64,000 bases of DNA from Microtetraspora niveoalba (GTDB lineage: Bacteria > Actinomycetota > Actinomycetes > Streptosporangiales > Streptosporangiaceae), in NCBI RefSeq assembly GCF_001570405.1, contig NZ_BBYM01000017.1:302309-366308 (forward strand), given 5' to 3'. Each line of letters starts with the position of its first letter. Positions within the stretch are counted from its first letter, which is position 1. Positions 7,667-16,426 of this stretch are shown in pieces. The notes under the pieces were generated by a model. That model saw only the letters and a program-made list of their open reading frames with translations. It did not search any database and was not told the origin of the DNA. A program made the position numbers and the translations under genes.

Positions 7667-10129
7667 CTAGCGGTGTGCCGTCAGGGTGTAGGCGCCCCGT
7701 GCGCAGCCGTTGATGCGCCAGCCGCCCGGTGTCTGCCGGGCGGCGACGCCCGTGAGTCCGGCACTGCGGACGACCGGCCGGGCGCCGCCGGGGAACCACA
7801 CGTCGAGGCCGCATCCGGCGCCCTCGCCCTGCGCCGTGAGGCTCGCCTGGTCGGAGGTGAGGCCGGTCAGGCGGCCGGGGGCGGAACGGGGGTAGGGGCG
7901 CGAGAGTTCGGCGACGTATTCGGGGGGTGGGGGCAGGTCCTTCCCGGTGGCACAGTCCTCGATCATGAGGTTGCCGCCGGTCCTGGATTCGGCTCCGGCG
8001 TGGGCGTCGCCGCAGGACTGCTTCCAGACCCAGAACGCACCGCCGATTCGGTGCCGGTCCTCGTGGTCGGTGTATCTCCTGATCGGGGCCGAGGAAGCGT
8101 CGCCGAACCACCCCCACTCTCCCGACCAGAGCCCCGCGCCGTAGTACGCCGCCGCCCGGCTCGCCAGGTCGAAGCCGCGCTCGATGCTCGTGATGGTGAC
8201 GCCGGTGCCCTGGTCGATGGTGATCGACTCGTTGTATAGGTGAGGGGCGAAGACGAGCAGCCGGTCGTCGGTGAAGTCCTTGGGCACCGAGACCTCGAAG
8301 CCCAGACCCGACCAGAGCACGGACGGCTCGAAGAAGATCAGGTGCGGGAAGCCGCGCTTCTCGCCCGCCCTGATGGCCTTGATCGCTCGGTCGTAGTAGC
8401 GGCCGAGCAGCACACCGGAGGTGATCGGCGGGGCTTCGCCGAAGCCGGGCTCGTTCAGCAGGTCGTATCCGGCGACCATGGGCTCGCTCGCGAACCGCTC
8501 CGCCAGCATGCCCCAGGCGGCGACCAGGCGGGTCTGGATGCCGTCCCTGTCCTGGTAGAAGTTGGTGAAGGCGCGGGCGACGGCGGGAGAGATATCGCGT
8601 CCGGTGAACTCGCACTTGGGGGCGCCGTCGAAGCGATCGGCCCAGGTGGGTGCGCCGTCCCAGCCGTGCATCGGGGAACCCTTCGCGCAGGTGGTGCCAG
8701 GGGCGGCGTCGACGCCCTTGCCCCAGGCGTCCTGGTGCATGTCGATGACCGTGTGCAGGCCATGCTTGGCCGCCGTCTCGACGGCCCAGGAGATCCTGGC
8801 GAGGTAGGCCGGGTCGTAGTGGCCGGGCCGGGGTTCCAGGGCTGACCAGGAAAGGGCGAGGCGGATGACGTTGAAGCCCATCTGCTCCATGCCGACGAAG
8901 TCGGCCTCGGTCAGCGGTCGCGTCACCGCCTTGTCCGGAAATTTCTGGAAGTAGTCTTCGAGCTGGTTGACGTTCACACCCCGCAGCAGCACCTCATTGC
9001 CGTCGGTGTCGACGATCCTGCGGTCGGCTGAGAGTGTCAGGCCCTTGGTGCGTGGTGGCTGCGCGGTGGCGGTTCCGGGTTGCGCGAGCGGTATGGCGAG
9101 CGCCGCCGCGCCCACGACAGCCGCCATTCCTGTCGCCGCAGAAACGGTGAAGCCCGTACGCGCCGGAACAAGGACGGTTCTTCGCGCCGGGAGGGTGGCG
9201 GGGAGGAGGGCGACGAGGGCTGCCGTCGCGAAGGCGAGGAGGGCGCCGAAAGAGAGTGCGGGGGCGAGACGAAGCATGATCGCCGGTGCCCAGAACGTGT
9301 CGCAGCCCGCCAGGTCGCCGGGGAGCCCGATGGCCGCCTGGGCCAGGCCCAGCGTCGCGGCCGCTCCCAGCGCGGAGATCCCGGCCACGACGGCCCGCGG
9401 CGAGGCGGCGGTACCGAGCCGGCGGTTCAGCGCCCAGGTCGTCACGCCCAGCAGGGTGACGGCGGCGATGCGGCCCAGCGGTCCCGCCTCGGGCGCCGGG
9501 GCCAGCGGGGAGTCGCCGATCGCGTACCCGACGGGTGAGCCGCCCCACCAAACTCCACCTACCAGCGCACCCAGGACCACGGCCACCCCCGCCGCCACCC
9601 ACCCCGGCCCCGGAGCCGGCGGAAAGAACGACTCTGAGGCCGCCGCAGGTCCGGTGCCCGACCCTGGGGAGGGTGGGGAGGTCGAACTCGCAGAGGGTGA
9701 GGTGAGACGGCGGCGAAGGAACTGCGTGAGCCAGGTGGCCGCCAGGACCGGCAGGCCGAAGATCGCCGCCTTGACGCCGGTGAAGCCGGTCGACCACGCC
9801 AGGTAGACCACATCACCGAAGGCCATCGCCAGCGACATCATCAGCTTGGCCGCCATCGCCGACCACACCACCGCGCCCCACACCAGCAGTGCCGTACGCA
9901 GCGGGGCTGCCTCGCGTGCGATCACCCACGTCAGCGTCCCGACTCCCGCCAGCAGCAGCGGCACATAGACGGCCGGCGCGGCCACCTGCCACAGCCCGGC
10001 GACGGGTAGCAGGTCGGCGCCCGTCCACGTGTACGGCGCGGCCAGCCCCGACGGGTCGAAAGCCGCCCCCAGCACGATGACGGCGGCCAGCACCACGACG
10101 GCGATCGGCGACAACCAGGGGTTCCTCAT
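7667..10129 (-). CDS. Membrane protein fused to endoglycosylceramidase-like GH5 domain
   Basis: This 820-residue protein has two parts. Residues about 5-390 contain roughly nine hydrophobic membrane segments separated by short polar, proline-rich loops. Residues about 400-820 form a GH5 domain resembling endoglycosylceramidases. It starts with the family-typical RGVNVNQL, then DMHQDAWGKG, the acid/base in YDLLNEPG (E560) and the nucleophile in SGEWGWFG (E671). Such enzymes cut the bond between an oligosaccharide and ceramide. Known bacterial ones are secreted with a simple signal peptide, so the long membrane domain is unusual. The ATG at 10129 was chosen; an in-frame start at 10144 would overlap the palindrome upstream. 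Activity on glycosphingolipid, or on another lipid-linked glycan, is inferred. Confidence 0.82.
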   Translation of the reverse strand: MRNPWLSPIAVVVLAAVIVLGAAFDPSGLAAPYTWTGADLLPVAGLWQVAAPAVYVPLLLAGVGTLTWVIAREAAPLRTALLVWGAVVWSAMAAKLMMSLAMAFGDVVYLAWSTGFTGVKAAIFGLPVLAATWLTQFLRRRLTSPSASSTSPPSPGSGTGPAAASESFFPPAPGPGWVAAGVAVVLGALVGGVWWGGSPVGYAIGDSPLAPAPEAGPLGRIAAVTLLGVTTWALNRRLGTAASPRAVVAGISALGAAATLGLAQAAIGLPGDLAGCDTFWAPAIMLRLAPALSFGALLAFATAALVALLPATLPARRTVLVPARTGFTVSAATGMAAVVGAAALAIPLAQPGTATAQPPRTKGLTLSADRRIVDTDGNEVLLRGVNVNQLEDYFQKFPDKAVTRPLTEADFVGMEQMGFNVIRLALSWSALEPRPGHYDPAYLARISWAVETAAKHGLHTVIDMHQDAWGKGVDAAPGTTCAKGSPMHGWDGAPTWADRFDGAPKCEFTGRDISPAVARAFTNFYQDRDGIQTRLVAAWGMLAERFASEPMVAGYDLLNEPGFGEAPPITSGVLLGRYYDRAIKAIRAGEKRGFPHLIFFEPSVLWSGLGFEVSVPKDFTDDRLLVFAPHLYNESITIDQGTGVTITSIERGFDLASRAAAYYGAGLWSGEWGWFGDASSAPIRRYTDHEDRHRIGGAFWVWKQSCGDAHAGAESRTGGNLMIEDCATGKDLPPPPEYVAELSRPYPRSAPGRLTGLTSDQASLTAQGEGAGCGLDVWFPGGARPVVRSAGLTGVAARQTPGGWRINGCARGAYTLTAHR

Positions 10130-10141
10130 AGCGTCAGCGAC

Positions 10142-10166
10142 CATATATGAGCAATGCTCACATATA
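10142..10166. promoter_or_regulatory. 25-bp palindrome, TetR-type operator candidate
   Basis: A perfect TGAGCA-A-TGCTCA core is flanked by CATATA-like arms (21 of 25 positions symmetric counting the centre). It lies 13 bases upstream of the membrane-GH5 gene start. This form is typical of autoregulating TetR-family repressors, but no TetR gene is next to it. A transposase remnant occupies the DNA immediately upstream, so the cognate repressor may be encoded elsewhere or may have been lost. Confidence 0.5.
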
Positions 10167-10318
10167 AAGAGTCGGATCCGTAACAATGCGGATGTCCCGC
10201 TTCGAAGTCGTCGGCGAGCCCCGTGGACGCGGGCAGCGTCAGCGTGAGTCGTTCGAGCACTTCGGCGAGCTCATCGCCGAGTTGTTCAAGCTCGCCGCGC
10301 TGTTGGTGTTCGGCGCGC

Positions 10319-10390
10319 GGGCTGGGCGAAGATCGTGCGGATTGCGTGGGCGACCGTCTCGGCCGACCCCTTCGGGACGCGGGCCAGGTC
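10319..10390 (-). pseudogene. Fragment of IS256-type (mutator) transposase
   Basis: Reading leftward, 24 codons give a stretch containing ARVPKGSAETVAHAIRTIFAQP. This resembles the conserved segment in which IS256-family transposases read LARVPKG...AAIRTIFAQP. The frame is then lost and no catalytic DDE residues are present. It abuts the stop codon of the VanJ-like gene. The element is a scar, too small to be active, and the family call is from memory of the motif. Confidence 0.5.
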
Positions 10391-11381
10391 AGAGCGTGAC
10401 GCGGGCGACGACCGGCAGATGGTCGCTGCCGGTGGCGGGCAGGGTCCAGGTGGCGGTCGGCGTCGCCCCGCGAGCCATGACGTGGTCGATCCGGGCGAGG
10501 GGAAAGGCCGTAGGCCAGCTGAAGCCGAAGCCTCCCTCCGCCGGGGTCATCCGCGAGGTGACCGGGCCCAGGCCACGGTCATCGAGGGTGCTGTTGAGGT
10601 CCCCCAGCAGGATGACCTTGTCCAGCTTCTCCGCGGCGACGGCCGCGCCCAGGGCGACGGCGCTCTCGTCCCTCCGACCGGAGCTGAAGCCGCCCGGCAG
10701 TCGTACGCGTACCGAGGGAAGATGGGCGACGTAGACGGCCAGGTCGCCGGACGGCACCCGGACGGTGGACCGCAACCCCCGGCTCCAGTCGCCGTCGACG
10801 CCGTCCGGCCTGATGTCCACCGGCCGGGAGTCGGCGAGGGGATACCTCGACCAGAGCCCGACGGTCCCCACGACGGCACGGTGCGGATAGCCGGCCGCGA
10901 GCGCGGCCTCGTACACGGGGAGCGTGGCAGGCGTCACTTCTTCGAGGGCGACGAGGTCGGCTCCCGCGCGGACCAGGGCCCGCGCGGTGCCGGCGGGATC
11001 GGGGTTCTCGTCGTTGACGTTGTGCTGGAGCACGATCAGGTCATGTGCCGTTCCCCGGTCCGCGGGCAGCACGAGCCTGCCGAACAGGGCGATCCAGACC
11101 GCCGCGAGCAGCGCCGTGGCCACCGTCGCGGTGGCCGAGCGGCGTAGCGTCGCCAGGCAGAGCAGCACAGGGACGGCCAGGCCGAGCCAGGGGAGGAAGG
11201 TCTCCAGCAGGCTGCCGAGGTTGCCGGCGGTGTTCGGCACGGCGGCGTGGAACAGCAGCAGCCCGGCGACCAGCACGGAAAACGACGCGAGGATCCGCCC
11301 CCGGGTCCATCGCGTGCGGCCTTTCGCGTCCGTGCCCCAGCGCCATCGGTCGATGCGATGACGTCGCCCCTCGGCGGCCAC
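10389..11381 (-). CDS. VanJ-like membrane-anchored endonuclease/exonuclease/phosphatase-family protein
   Basis: About 330 residues. Three hydrophobic segments at the N-terminus (LASFSVLVAGLLLFH, FLPWLGLAVPVLLCL, VATALLAAVWIALFG) are followed by an EEP (DNase I-like) domain. Domain landmarks are QHNVNDENPD, ALEEVTPA (metal Glu), LLGDLNST and the terminal ATGSDHLPVVARV. This layout matches VanJ of Streptomyces coelicolor, a membrane phosphatase acting on undecaprenyl lipids and linked to teicoplanin resistance. The start is uncertain. GTG at 11381 follows AGGGAGG very closely, and an ATG further out at 11465 gives an arginine-rich extension that looks non-native. The substrate is inferred from the family. 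No other van genes are nearby. Confidence 0.75.
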   Translation of the reverse strand: MAAEGRRHRIDRWRWGTDAKGRTRWTRGRILASFSVLVAGLLLFHAAVPNTAGNLGSLLETFLPWLGLAVPVLLCLATLRRSATATVATALLAAVWIALFGRLVLPADRGTAHDLIVLQHNVNDENPDPAGTARALVRAGADLVALEEVTPATLPVYEAALAAGYPHRAVVGTVGLWSRYPLADSRPVDIRPDGVDGDWSRGLRSTVRVPSGDLAVYVAHLPSVRVRLPGGFSSGRRDESAVALGAAVAAEKLDKVILLGDLNSTLDDRGLGPVTSRMTPAEGGFGFSWPTAFPLARIDHVMARGATPTATWTLPATGSDHLPVVARVTL

Positions 11382-11478
11382 AACCCTCCCTGCCTCGCTG
11401 CCGATGCGGCCTGACCCGACAGCGAAGTCACACTGATATCGCGTCGGACACGGTGATGTCCACAAGACCGGGGCGACA

Positions 11479-11593
11479 TCACGTCTCGGAGTCCTCCGCC
11501 TTCGTGGCGTCTCGGTGGAGGAGTCGGTCGCCGGCGCGCGTGAGCTGCTGATCGACCCACGCGGTGACCTCCGGGACGAGCTGAGCGCCTCTT
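11479..11593 (-). other. Short coding-like remnant downstream of methyltransferase
   Basis: About 35 codons in one frame read like a genuine protein end (LVPEVTAWVDQQLTRAGD, then a hydrophilic tail and TGA), but no start or upstream domain is present in that frame. It may be the tail of a decayed gene or of an earlier, longer version of the neighbouring gene. I do not recognise a family. Confidence 0.2.
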
Positions 11594-11596
11594 CGG

Positions 11597-12439
11597 CTAC
11601 CCCTCGGTCTTGCGTGCGGTGAGCAGCAGGTACTCCCAGGCCATGGAGGTGGTGCCGGTGTCCTGAGTGTGGCGATGGGCGAGGGCGGCCAGGTCATGGT
11701 CCAGAGCGGTGACACGGTCGGGATCGTTCGCGATGGCGCGGTAAGCGGCGACGGTCGGGCCGTAGTTGGACTTGAAGTAGTCGCGGAATGCCTCGGGTGT
11801 CGTGAACCTGTCGATCCGCACGGTCCGCCGATCGGCCGTGACATCGGTGATCCGGTCGCCGAAGAGCGCGCGGACGTGGTCCGGGCGCCCCCACAGGGGC
11901 GGCGGCTGCGTGCCGGGCGGCGGCGGGGACGCGTAGGGTTTCATCGCCGCGAACATCTGCCCGATGAACCCCTCCGGCGTCCAGTTGATCAGGCCGATCG
12001 TGCCGCCTGGGCGGCAGACGCGGAGCATCTCGTCGGCGGCGGCCTGGTGGTGCGGGGCGAACATGATCCCGACGCAGGAGAGCACGGTGTCGAACTCACC
12101 GTCGGCGAACGGCAGCGCCTCGGCGTCAGCCTGACGCCACTCCAGCTCCACGCCGTGCTCAGCCGATGATCGGCGCCCGGCCTCCAGCAGTTCCGGCGTC
12201 AGGTCGCAGGCGACGACCTGCGCGCCGGCCACGGCCGCCGGGATCGCGGCGTTGCCCGTTCCGGCCGCGATGTCCAGCACCCGGTCGCCGGGCCGCACAT
12301 CGCATGCCTGCACCAGGGTCGCGCCCAGGTCGGGGATGATCTCCGAGGCCACGGCGGGGTAGTCACCGAGCGCCCACATCGCCCGGTGCCTCGTCTTCAG
12401 GGCGCGGTCGGCCTCCGCCGCGCTGATCAAGTCGCTCAT
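11597..12439 (-). CDS. Class I SAM-dependent methyltransferase (UbiE/Methyltransf_11 type)
   Basis: The 280-residue protein carries the SAM-binding motif VLDIAAGTGNAA (about residues 53-64), the acidic motif II region ACDLTPELL, and the later LRVCRPGGTIGLINW. The substrate cannot be read from sequence. It is divergent from an HxlR regulator across an 86-base gap that contains a GTAC-type palindrome, so it is probably the regulator's target. ATG at 12439 is the natural start because the SAM domain begins at the expected distance. Confidence 0.88.
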   Translation of the reverse strand: MSDLISAAEADRALKTRHRAMWALGDYPAVASEIIPDLGATLVQACDVRPGDRVLDIAAGTGNAAIPAAVAGAQVVACDLTPELLEAGRRSSAEHGVELEWRQADAEALPFADGEFDTVLSCVGIMFAPHHQAAADEMLRVCRPGGTIGLINWTPEGFIGQMFAAMKPYASPPPPGTQPPPLWGRPDHVRALFGDRITDVTADRRTVRIDRFTTPEAFRDYFKSNYGPTVAAYRAIANDPDRVTALDHDLAALAHRHTQDTGTTSMAWEYLLLTARKTEG

Positions 12440-12473
12440 GAAACGAGACTAGGTTCCGGCGAAATCGCCTCCT

Positions 12474-12490
12474 AGTACAACATCTGTACT
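12474..12490. promoter_or_regulatory. HxlR-type operator between divergent genes
   Basis: A perfect inverted repeat AGTACA-N5-TGTACT lies midway between the methyltransferase and HxlR starts. Paired GTAC half-sites are characteristic of HxlR/YodB-type repressors, so this is the likely control point of both divergent promoters. Confidence 0.65.
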
Positions 12491-12525
12491 GGAAGGCGCC
12501 GGGGGCGGGGCTTACGCTGCGATCC

Positions 12526-13203
12526 ATGGGCTCCTCCTACTACCAGTTCTGCCCCGTCGCGAAGGCGATGGAGATGCTCGACGAGCGCTGGACGCTGCTC
12601 GTCGTGCGGGAACTGCTGTCCGGGAGCCAGCATTTCAACGAGCTGCGCCGCGGTGTGCCGAGAATGTCCCCCTCGCTGCTGTCCAAGCGGATGCAGCAAC
12701 TGGTGCGCGCCGGCATCGTGGAGAGAGCGGCGGACGGCAACGACGTTCGGTACGTCCTTACCCCGGCCGGCGAAGAACTGCGGCCGGTCGTTGAGGCGCT
12801 CGGCGTCTGGGGCACCCGATGGATCGGCGACCTCGGCGATATGGACCTGGACCCGAAACTGCTGCTGTGGGACATGCACCGGCGCGTCGACCACGCCGCC
12901 GTCCCGGTCGGCCGGACCGTCGTGCTGTTCAGCTTCCCGGACGTGCACCCGCGCGCTCGCGACTGGTGGCTGGTGATCACTTCCGGCGAAGCCGACGTCT
13001 GTGACGTGGACCCCGGCTATACCGTGGCGGTCGCGGTGACCGCCGGCCTGCGCCACATGGTCGCGGTCTGGCGCGGTGATCTCAGCTGGCGCGACGCCCT
13101 GCGTTCCGGCGTGATCGACGTGCGCGGCCCCGAGGCGTTCCGCCGGCAACTGCCCCGTTGGTTCATACTCTCTGAGTTCGCCTCGGTGCCTCGGCCCACC
13201 TGA
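12526..13203 (+). CDS. HxlR-family transcriptional regulator
   Basis: The 225-residue protein has an N-terminal winged helix of the HxlR type (residues about 8-100). Its landmarks are CPVAKAMEMLDERWTLLVVREL, the HFNELRRGVPRMSPSLLSKRM recognition region and a wing around DVRYVLTPAGEEL. A conserved Cys near residue 8 is the position used for redox or electrophile sensing in some relatives. The C-terminal 110 residues are an extension, also seen in longer actinobacterial HxlR proteins, that may bind a ligand. It is divergent from the methyltransferase and probably represses it and itself through the site at 12474-12490. Confidence 0.88.
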   Translation: MGSSYYQFCPVAKAMEMLDERWTLLVVRELLSGSQHFNELRRGVPRMSPSLLSKRMQQLVRAGIVERAADGNDVRYVLTPAGEELRPVVEALGVWGTRWIGDLGDMDLDPKLLLWDMHRRVDHAAVPVGRTVVLFSFPDVHPRARDWWLVITSGEADVCDVDPGYTVAVAVTAGLRHMVAVWRGDLSWRDALRSGVIDVRGPEAFRRQLPRWFILSEFASVPRPT

Positions 13204-13362
13204 CCGAAGCGGGGCCCGAACACTCCCGCGGACGAGTGACGCGGCCGGCACTCCGCTGCCCCCGCGCACCGTGCTGTCGACGACAGCGGTGACGACAACG
13301 TCGGCCGCTCTCCATGACCGCCGAATCGCACCACAAACTGGCTCTTTTGCCTCCTCCTGGCA

Positions 13363-15846
13363 ATGCTATGCCTTATGTTTGCCTTTGCTAGATCTGTCCG
13401 AACACACGGGGGACCCCGTACGCGCCTGCGCAGGCGTCTGGCTCCGTTGGTCGCAATGGCCGCGATGGCTGGGGGCCTGGTCGGCGCGCCGGCGGCGCTC
13501 GCCGACGACTCTGTCAAGATCGATATCCTCGGGATCAACGACTTCCACGGCCGGCTGGAGGCGAACGGCCAGGAAGCGGGAGCCGCGGCGCTGGCGACCG
13601 CGGTCAAGGAGATGAGGGCAGGAAACCCCAATACCGTCTTCGCCGCGGCGGGGGACCTGATCGGCGCCTCGACGTTCACCTCGTTCATCCAGCAGGACAA
13701 CCCGACCATCGACGCGCTCAACGCGGCCGGCCTCGAGGTCAGCGCGGTCGGCAACCATGAGTTCGACCGGGGCTACGACAACCTGACGAACCGGGTCATC
13801 CCGCGGGCCACGTGGGAATACATCGGCGCCAACGTCAAGGTCAAGAAGGAGCTCCAGGACAGGTACAAGGAGCTCACCGAGTCCTGGGTCAAGGAGGTCG
13901 ACGGGGTCAAGGTCGGCTTCGTCGGCGCGGTGACCGAGCATCTCGACGAACTCGTCACCCCGGCGGGCATCTCCATGCTCGACATCCTGGACATCCCGAG
14001 CGCGGTCAACCAGGTCGCCGACGAGCTGAAGGCCAAGGAGGGGGCCGACATCGTCGTGCTGCTCGTCCACGAGGGTGCCGCCACCACGCAATACGAGTCG
14101 GCCGTCGACCCGGCGAGCGACTTCGGCAAGATCGTGAACGGGCTCGACAAGAACTTCGACGCGATCATCTCAGGCCACACCCACCTGGCGTACGACCACA
14201 AGGTCCCGGTCAAGGAGTGGCAGGACGAGAAGCGCCCGGTGACCGTGCGCCCGGTCGTGTCTGCGGGTCAGTACGGCTACAACCTCAACAAGATCACGTT
14301 CACGTACGACAAGGCCAAGAAGCAGGCGGTCGACGTCGAATCGAAGATCGTCCCGCTGACCGAGAAGCAGGCGGACGGCTCGTGGAAGCCCCTCTACGGC
14401 GTGGATCCGACGGTCAAGGGAATCGTGGACGACGCCGTCGAGGTGGCCAAGAGGGAGGGCGCGCGCAAGCTCGGTGAGATCACCGCGGACTTCAACCGGG
14501 CCCGCCAGTCCAACGGCACGACCGAGAACCGCGGCGGTGAATCGACCCTGGGCAACCTCGTCGCCGACGCGCAACTCGCGGGTGCTCGCACCACCGACCC
14601 ATCCACTGAGATCGCTTTCATGAACCCGGGCGGGCTCCGTACGGACATGAAGTACCGGGCCGAAGGCAAGGCGGACGGCACCGTCACCTACAAGGAGGCG
14701 GCCGAGGTCCAGCCGTTCGCCAACACCCTGGTCACGATGACCCTGACCGGTGAGCAGATCGTCCAGGTGCTCGAGGAGCAGTGGCAGCCCGAGGGGGCCA
14801 GCCGGCCGTTCCTCAAGCTCGGCGTGTCCAAGGGACTCTTCTACACCTACGACCCGACCGCGCCCAAGGGCCGGCACATCACCTCGGTCACCCTCGACGG
14901 AAAGCCGCTGGACCGGGCCAAGTCCTACCGCGTGGTCGTGAACTCGTTCCTCGCCTCGGGAGGGGACAACTTCAGCACCCTGAACGAAGGGGCGGACAAG
15001 CGGGACACCGGCCAGGTCGACCTCCAGTCCATGGTCGCCTACCTGGGCGGCAACTCGCCCGTCGCTCCGGATCTCGCGCAGCGCGCGATCGGCGTGCGGT
15101 TCGACGCGCCACAGGATGGCTTCAAGGCGGGTGACACGGTGACGGTCAACCTGTCGTCGCTGGTGTTCACCAGCAACGAGCCCAAGGATGAGAAGGTCGC
15201 GGCTACGTTCGCCGGCCAAGAGGTCGGCACGTTCGCGGTCGACGCCACGGCCGACGCGAACACCAACAACACCGACGAGGTCGGCCGTGCGACCGTCGGA
15301 TTCGCGGTGCCCGCCGACGCGGCGCAAGGGGGCGCGACGAGCGCGGACCTCGTCATCACCGGCGAGACGACCGGCACGACAGTCACCGTAGCGATCCCGC
15401 TGGCCGCTGACACCGGGCCGGCGTGCACGGTCACGATCACCGGCCGCCACGCTGGACCCCTCAAGGTGGGTTCCGGCGTCACCTGCCTGGACGGAGCAGT
15501 GGTCTCCGGGTCGGTCACGGTGCAGAAGGGCGCGAGCCTCTACGCGACCGGTGCCAATGTCAGCGGACCGATCAGCGCCTCGAAGGCCGTCGATGTCTCG
15601 CTGAACCGCACGACTGTCAGTGGTCCGGTGACGGTCAACGGTGCCACCGGCAAGCTCACCATCTCGGACTCCACGGTGACCGGTCCGGTCAGCTTGACCG
15701 ACAACCAGGTGACCGACGCGCCGGTCGTGTCCGGCAACCGGATCAGCGGGCCGTTGAGCTGCAGCGGAAACTCCCCGGCGCCGGCGAACAACGGCAAGGT
15801 CAACACCGTGTCCGGTCCCAGGACCGGGCAGTGCAAGGGGCTTTGA
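13363..15846 (+). CDS. Secreted 5'-nucleotidase/2',3'-cyclic phosphodiesterase with C-terminal repeat domain
   Basis: This 827-residue exported metallophosphoesterase of the UshA family releases phosphate from nucleotides outside the cell. A long signal peptide (arginine-rich, then a hydrophobic core, cleavage after ALA near residue 47) is followed by the metal-site motifs GINDFHGRLE, AAGDLIGAS, GNHEFDRG, LLVHEGA and SGHTHLA. The C-terminal nucleotide-binding domain has NPGGLRTDM and FLASGGDNF. After an Ig-like linker, residues about 686-827 form a serine/threonine-rich series of SGP(I/V/L)-type repeats ending in a cysteine-containing tail. UshA proteins normally end before this. A start at the internal ATG 13375 is also possible. 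No neighbouring gene shares the direction closely. Confidence 0.88.
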   Translation: MLCLMFAFARSVRTHGGPRTRLRRRLAPLVAMAAMAGGLVGAPAALADDSVKIDILGINDFHGRLEANGQEAGAAALATAVKEMRAGNPNTVFAAAGDLIGASTFTSFIQQDNPTIDALNAAGLEVSAVGNHEFDRGYDNLTNRVIPRATWEYIGANVKVKKELQDRYKELTESWVKEVDGVKVGFVGAVTEHLDELVTPAGISMLDILDIPSAVNQVADELKAKEGADIVVLLVHEGAATTQYESAVDPASDFGKIVNGLDKNFDAIISGHTHLAYDHKVPVKEWQDEKRPVTVRPVVSAGQYGYNLNKITFTYDKAKKQAVDVESKIVPLTEKQADGSWKPLYGVDPTVKGIVDDAVEVAKREGARKLGEITADFNRARQSNGTTENRGGESTLGNLVADAQLAGARTTDPSTEIAFMNPGGLRTDMKYRAEGKADGTVTYKEAAEVQPFANTLVTMTLTGEQIVQVLEEQWQPEGASRPFLKLGVSKGLFYTYDPTAPKGRHITSVTLDGKPLDRAKSYRVVVNSFLASGGDNFSTLNEGADKRDTGQVDLQSMVAYLGGNSPVAPDLAQRAIGVRFDAPQDGFKAGDTVTVNLSSLVFTSNEPKDEKVAATFAGQEVGTFAVDATADANTNNTDEVGRATVGFAVPADAAQGGATSADLVITGETTGTTVTVAIPLAADTGPACTVTITGRHAGPLKVGSGVTCLDGAVVSGSVTVQKGASLYATGANVSGPISASKAVDVSLNRTTVSGPVTVNGATGKLTISDSTVTGPVSLTDNQVTDAPVVSGNRISGPLSCSGNSPAPANNGKVNTVSGPRTGQCKGL

Positions 15847-15965
15847 CCCGCTGATGCGGTAGTCCGAGCCGGATCAGGGGCGGTGGCGTGGACAACGTTC
15901 TGCGCCGCCGCCCCTCGTGCGCTCATGGCACCACGCACGCCGGATCTTCAGCGCCACCAGAGCCG

Positions 15966-16242
15966 ATGCGTCGTCGCGAACATCGCACTGAGCATGGACG
16001 GGTACTACAGCGGACCCGGCGGGCCCGCGGACATGGGATGGCTGATGCCGTACGCGATCAGCGACGTCGCCCGCGACCACCTGACGGAGCTCTGGAAGCC
16101 TGCGACCACCGCACTGCTCGGCCGCATCAACGGCGAAGGCTTCTTCGGCTACTGGCCGACGGTCGCGGACGACCCGTCCGCCGACCCCCGTGACCGCGCG
16201 TACGGCGCCTGGACCAGGGCTCCGGCGCGGCCTCGGGGCTGA
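15966..16242 (+). pseudogene. Truncated RibD/DHFR-like reductase
   Basis: The stretch reads VVANIALSMDGYYSGPGG, then DMGWLMPYAISD and ALLGRINGEGFFGYWPTV. That is the first half of a dihydrofolate reductase/RibD C-terminal-type protein. The natural ATG at 15966 is one base out of frame with this sequence, and homology stops near 16215, about 100 residues short of the usual length. Both defects point to a decayed gene. Confidence 0.65.
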
Positions 16243-16426
16243 TGAACGCCGCCCGTCCCTCTCACTGTCATGAACGTCCAGCGAATCAAGGTCGTCCATG
16301 CCGTGTACCAGTCCTTCTTCAGCGGCGGTAGTGGAGCCGGGCGCAGGGGAAGGCCCGTCCAGTGGAGGGGGCAGCGGCCGGCCGGCGCATCTGCCATGGT
16401 CCTGCGAAGGTCGTCTGGGAGGAATC

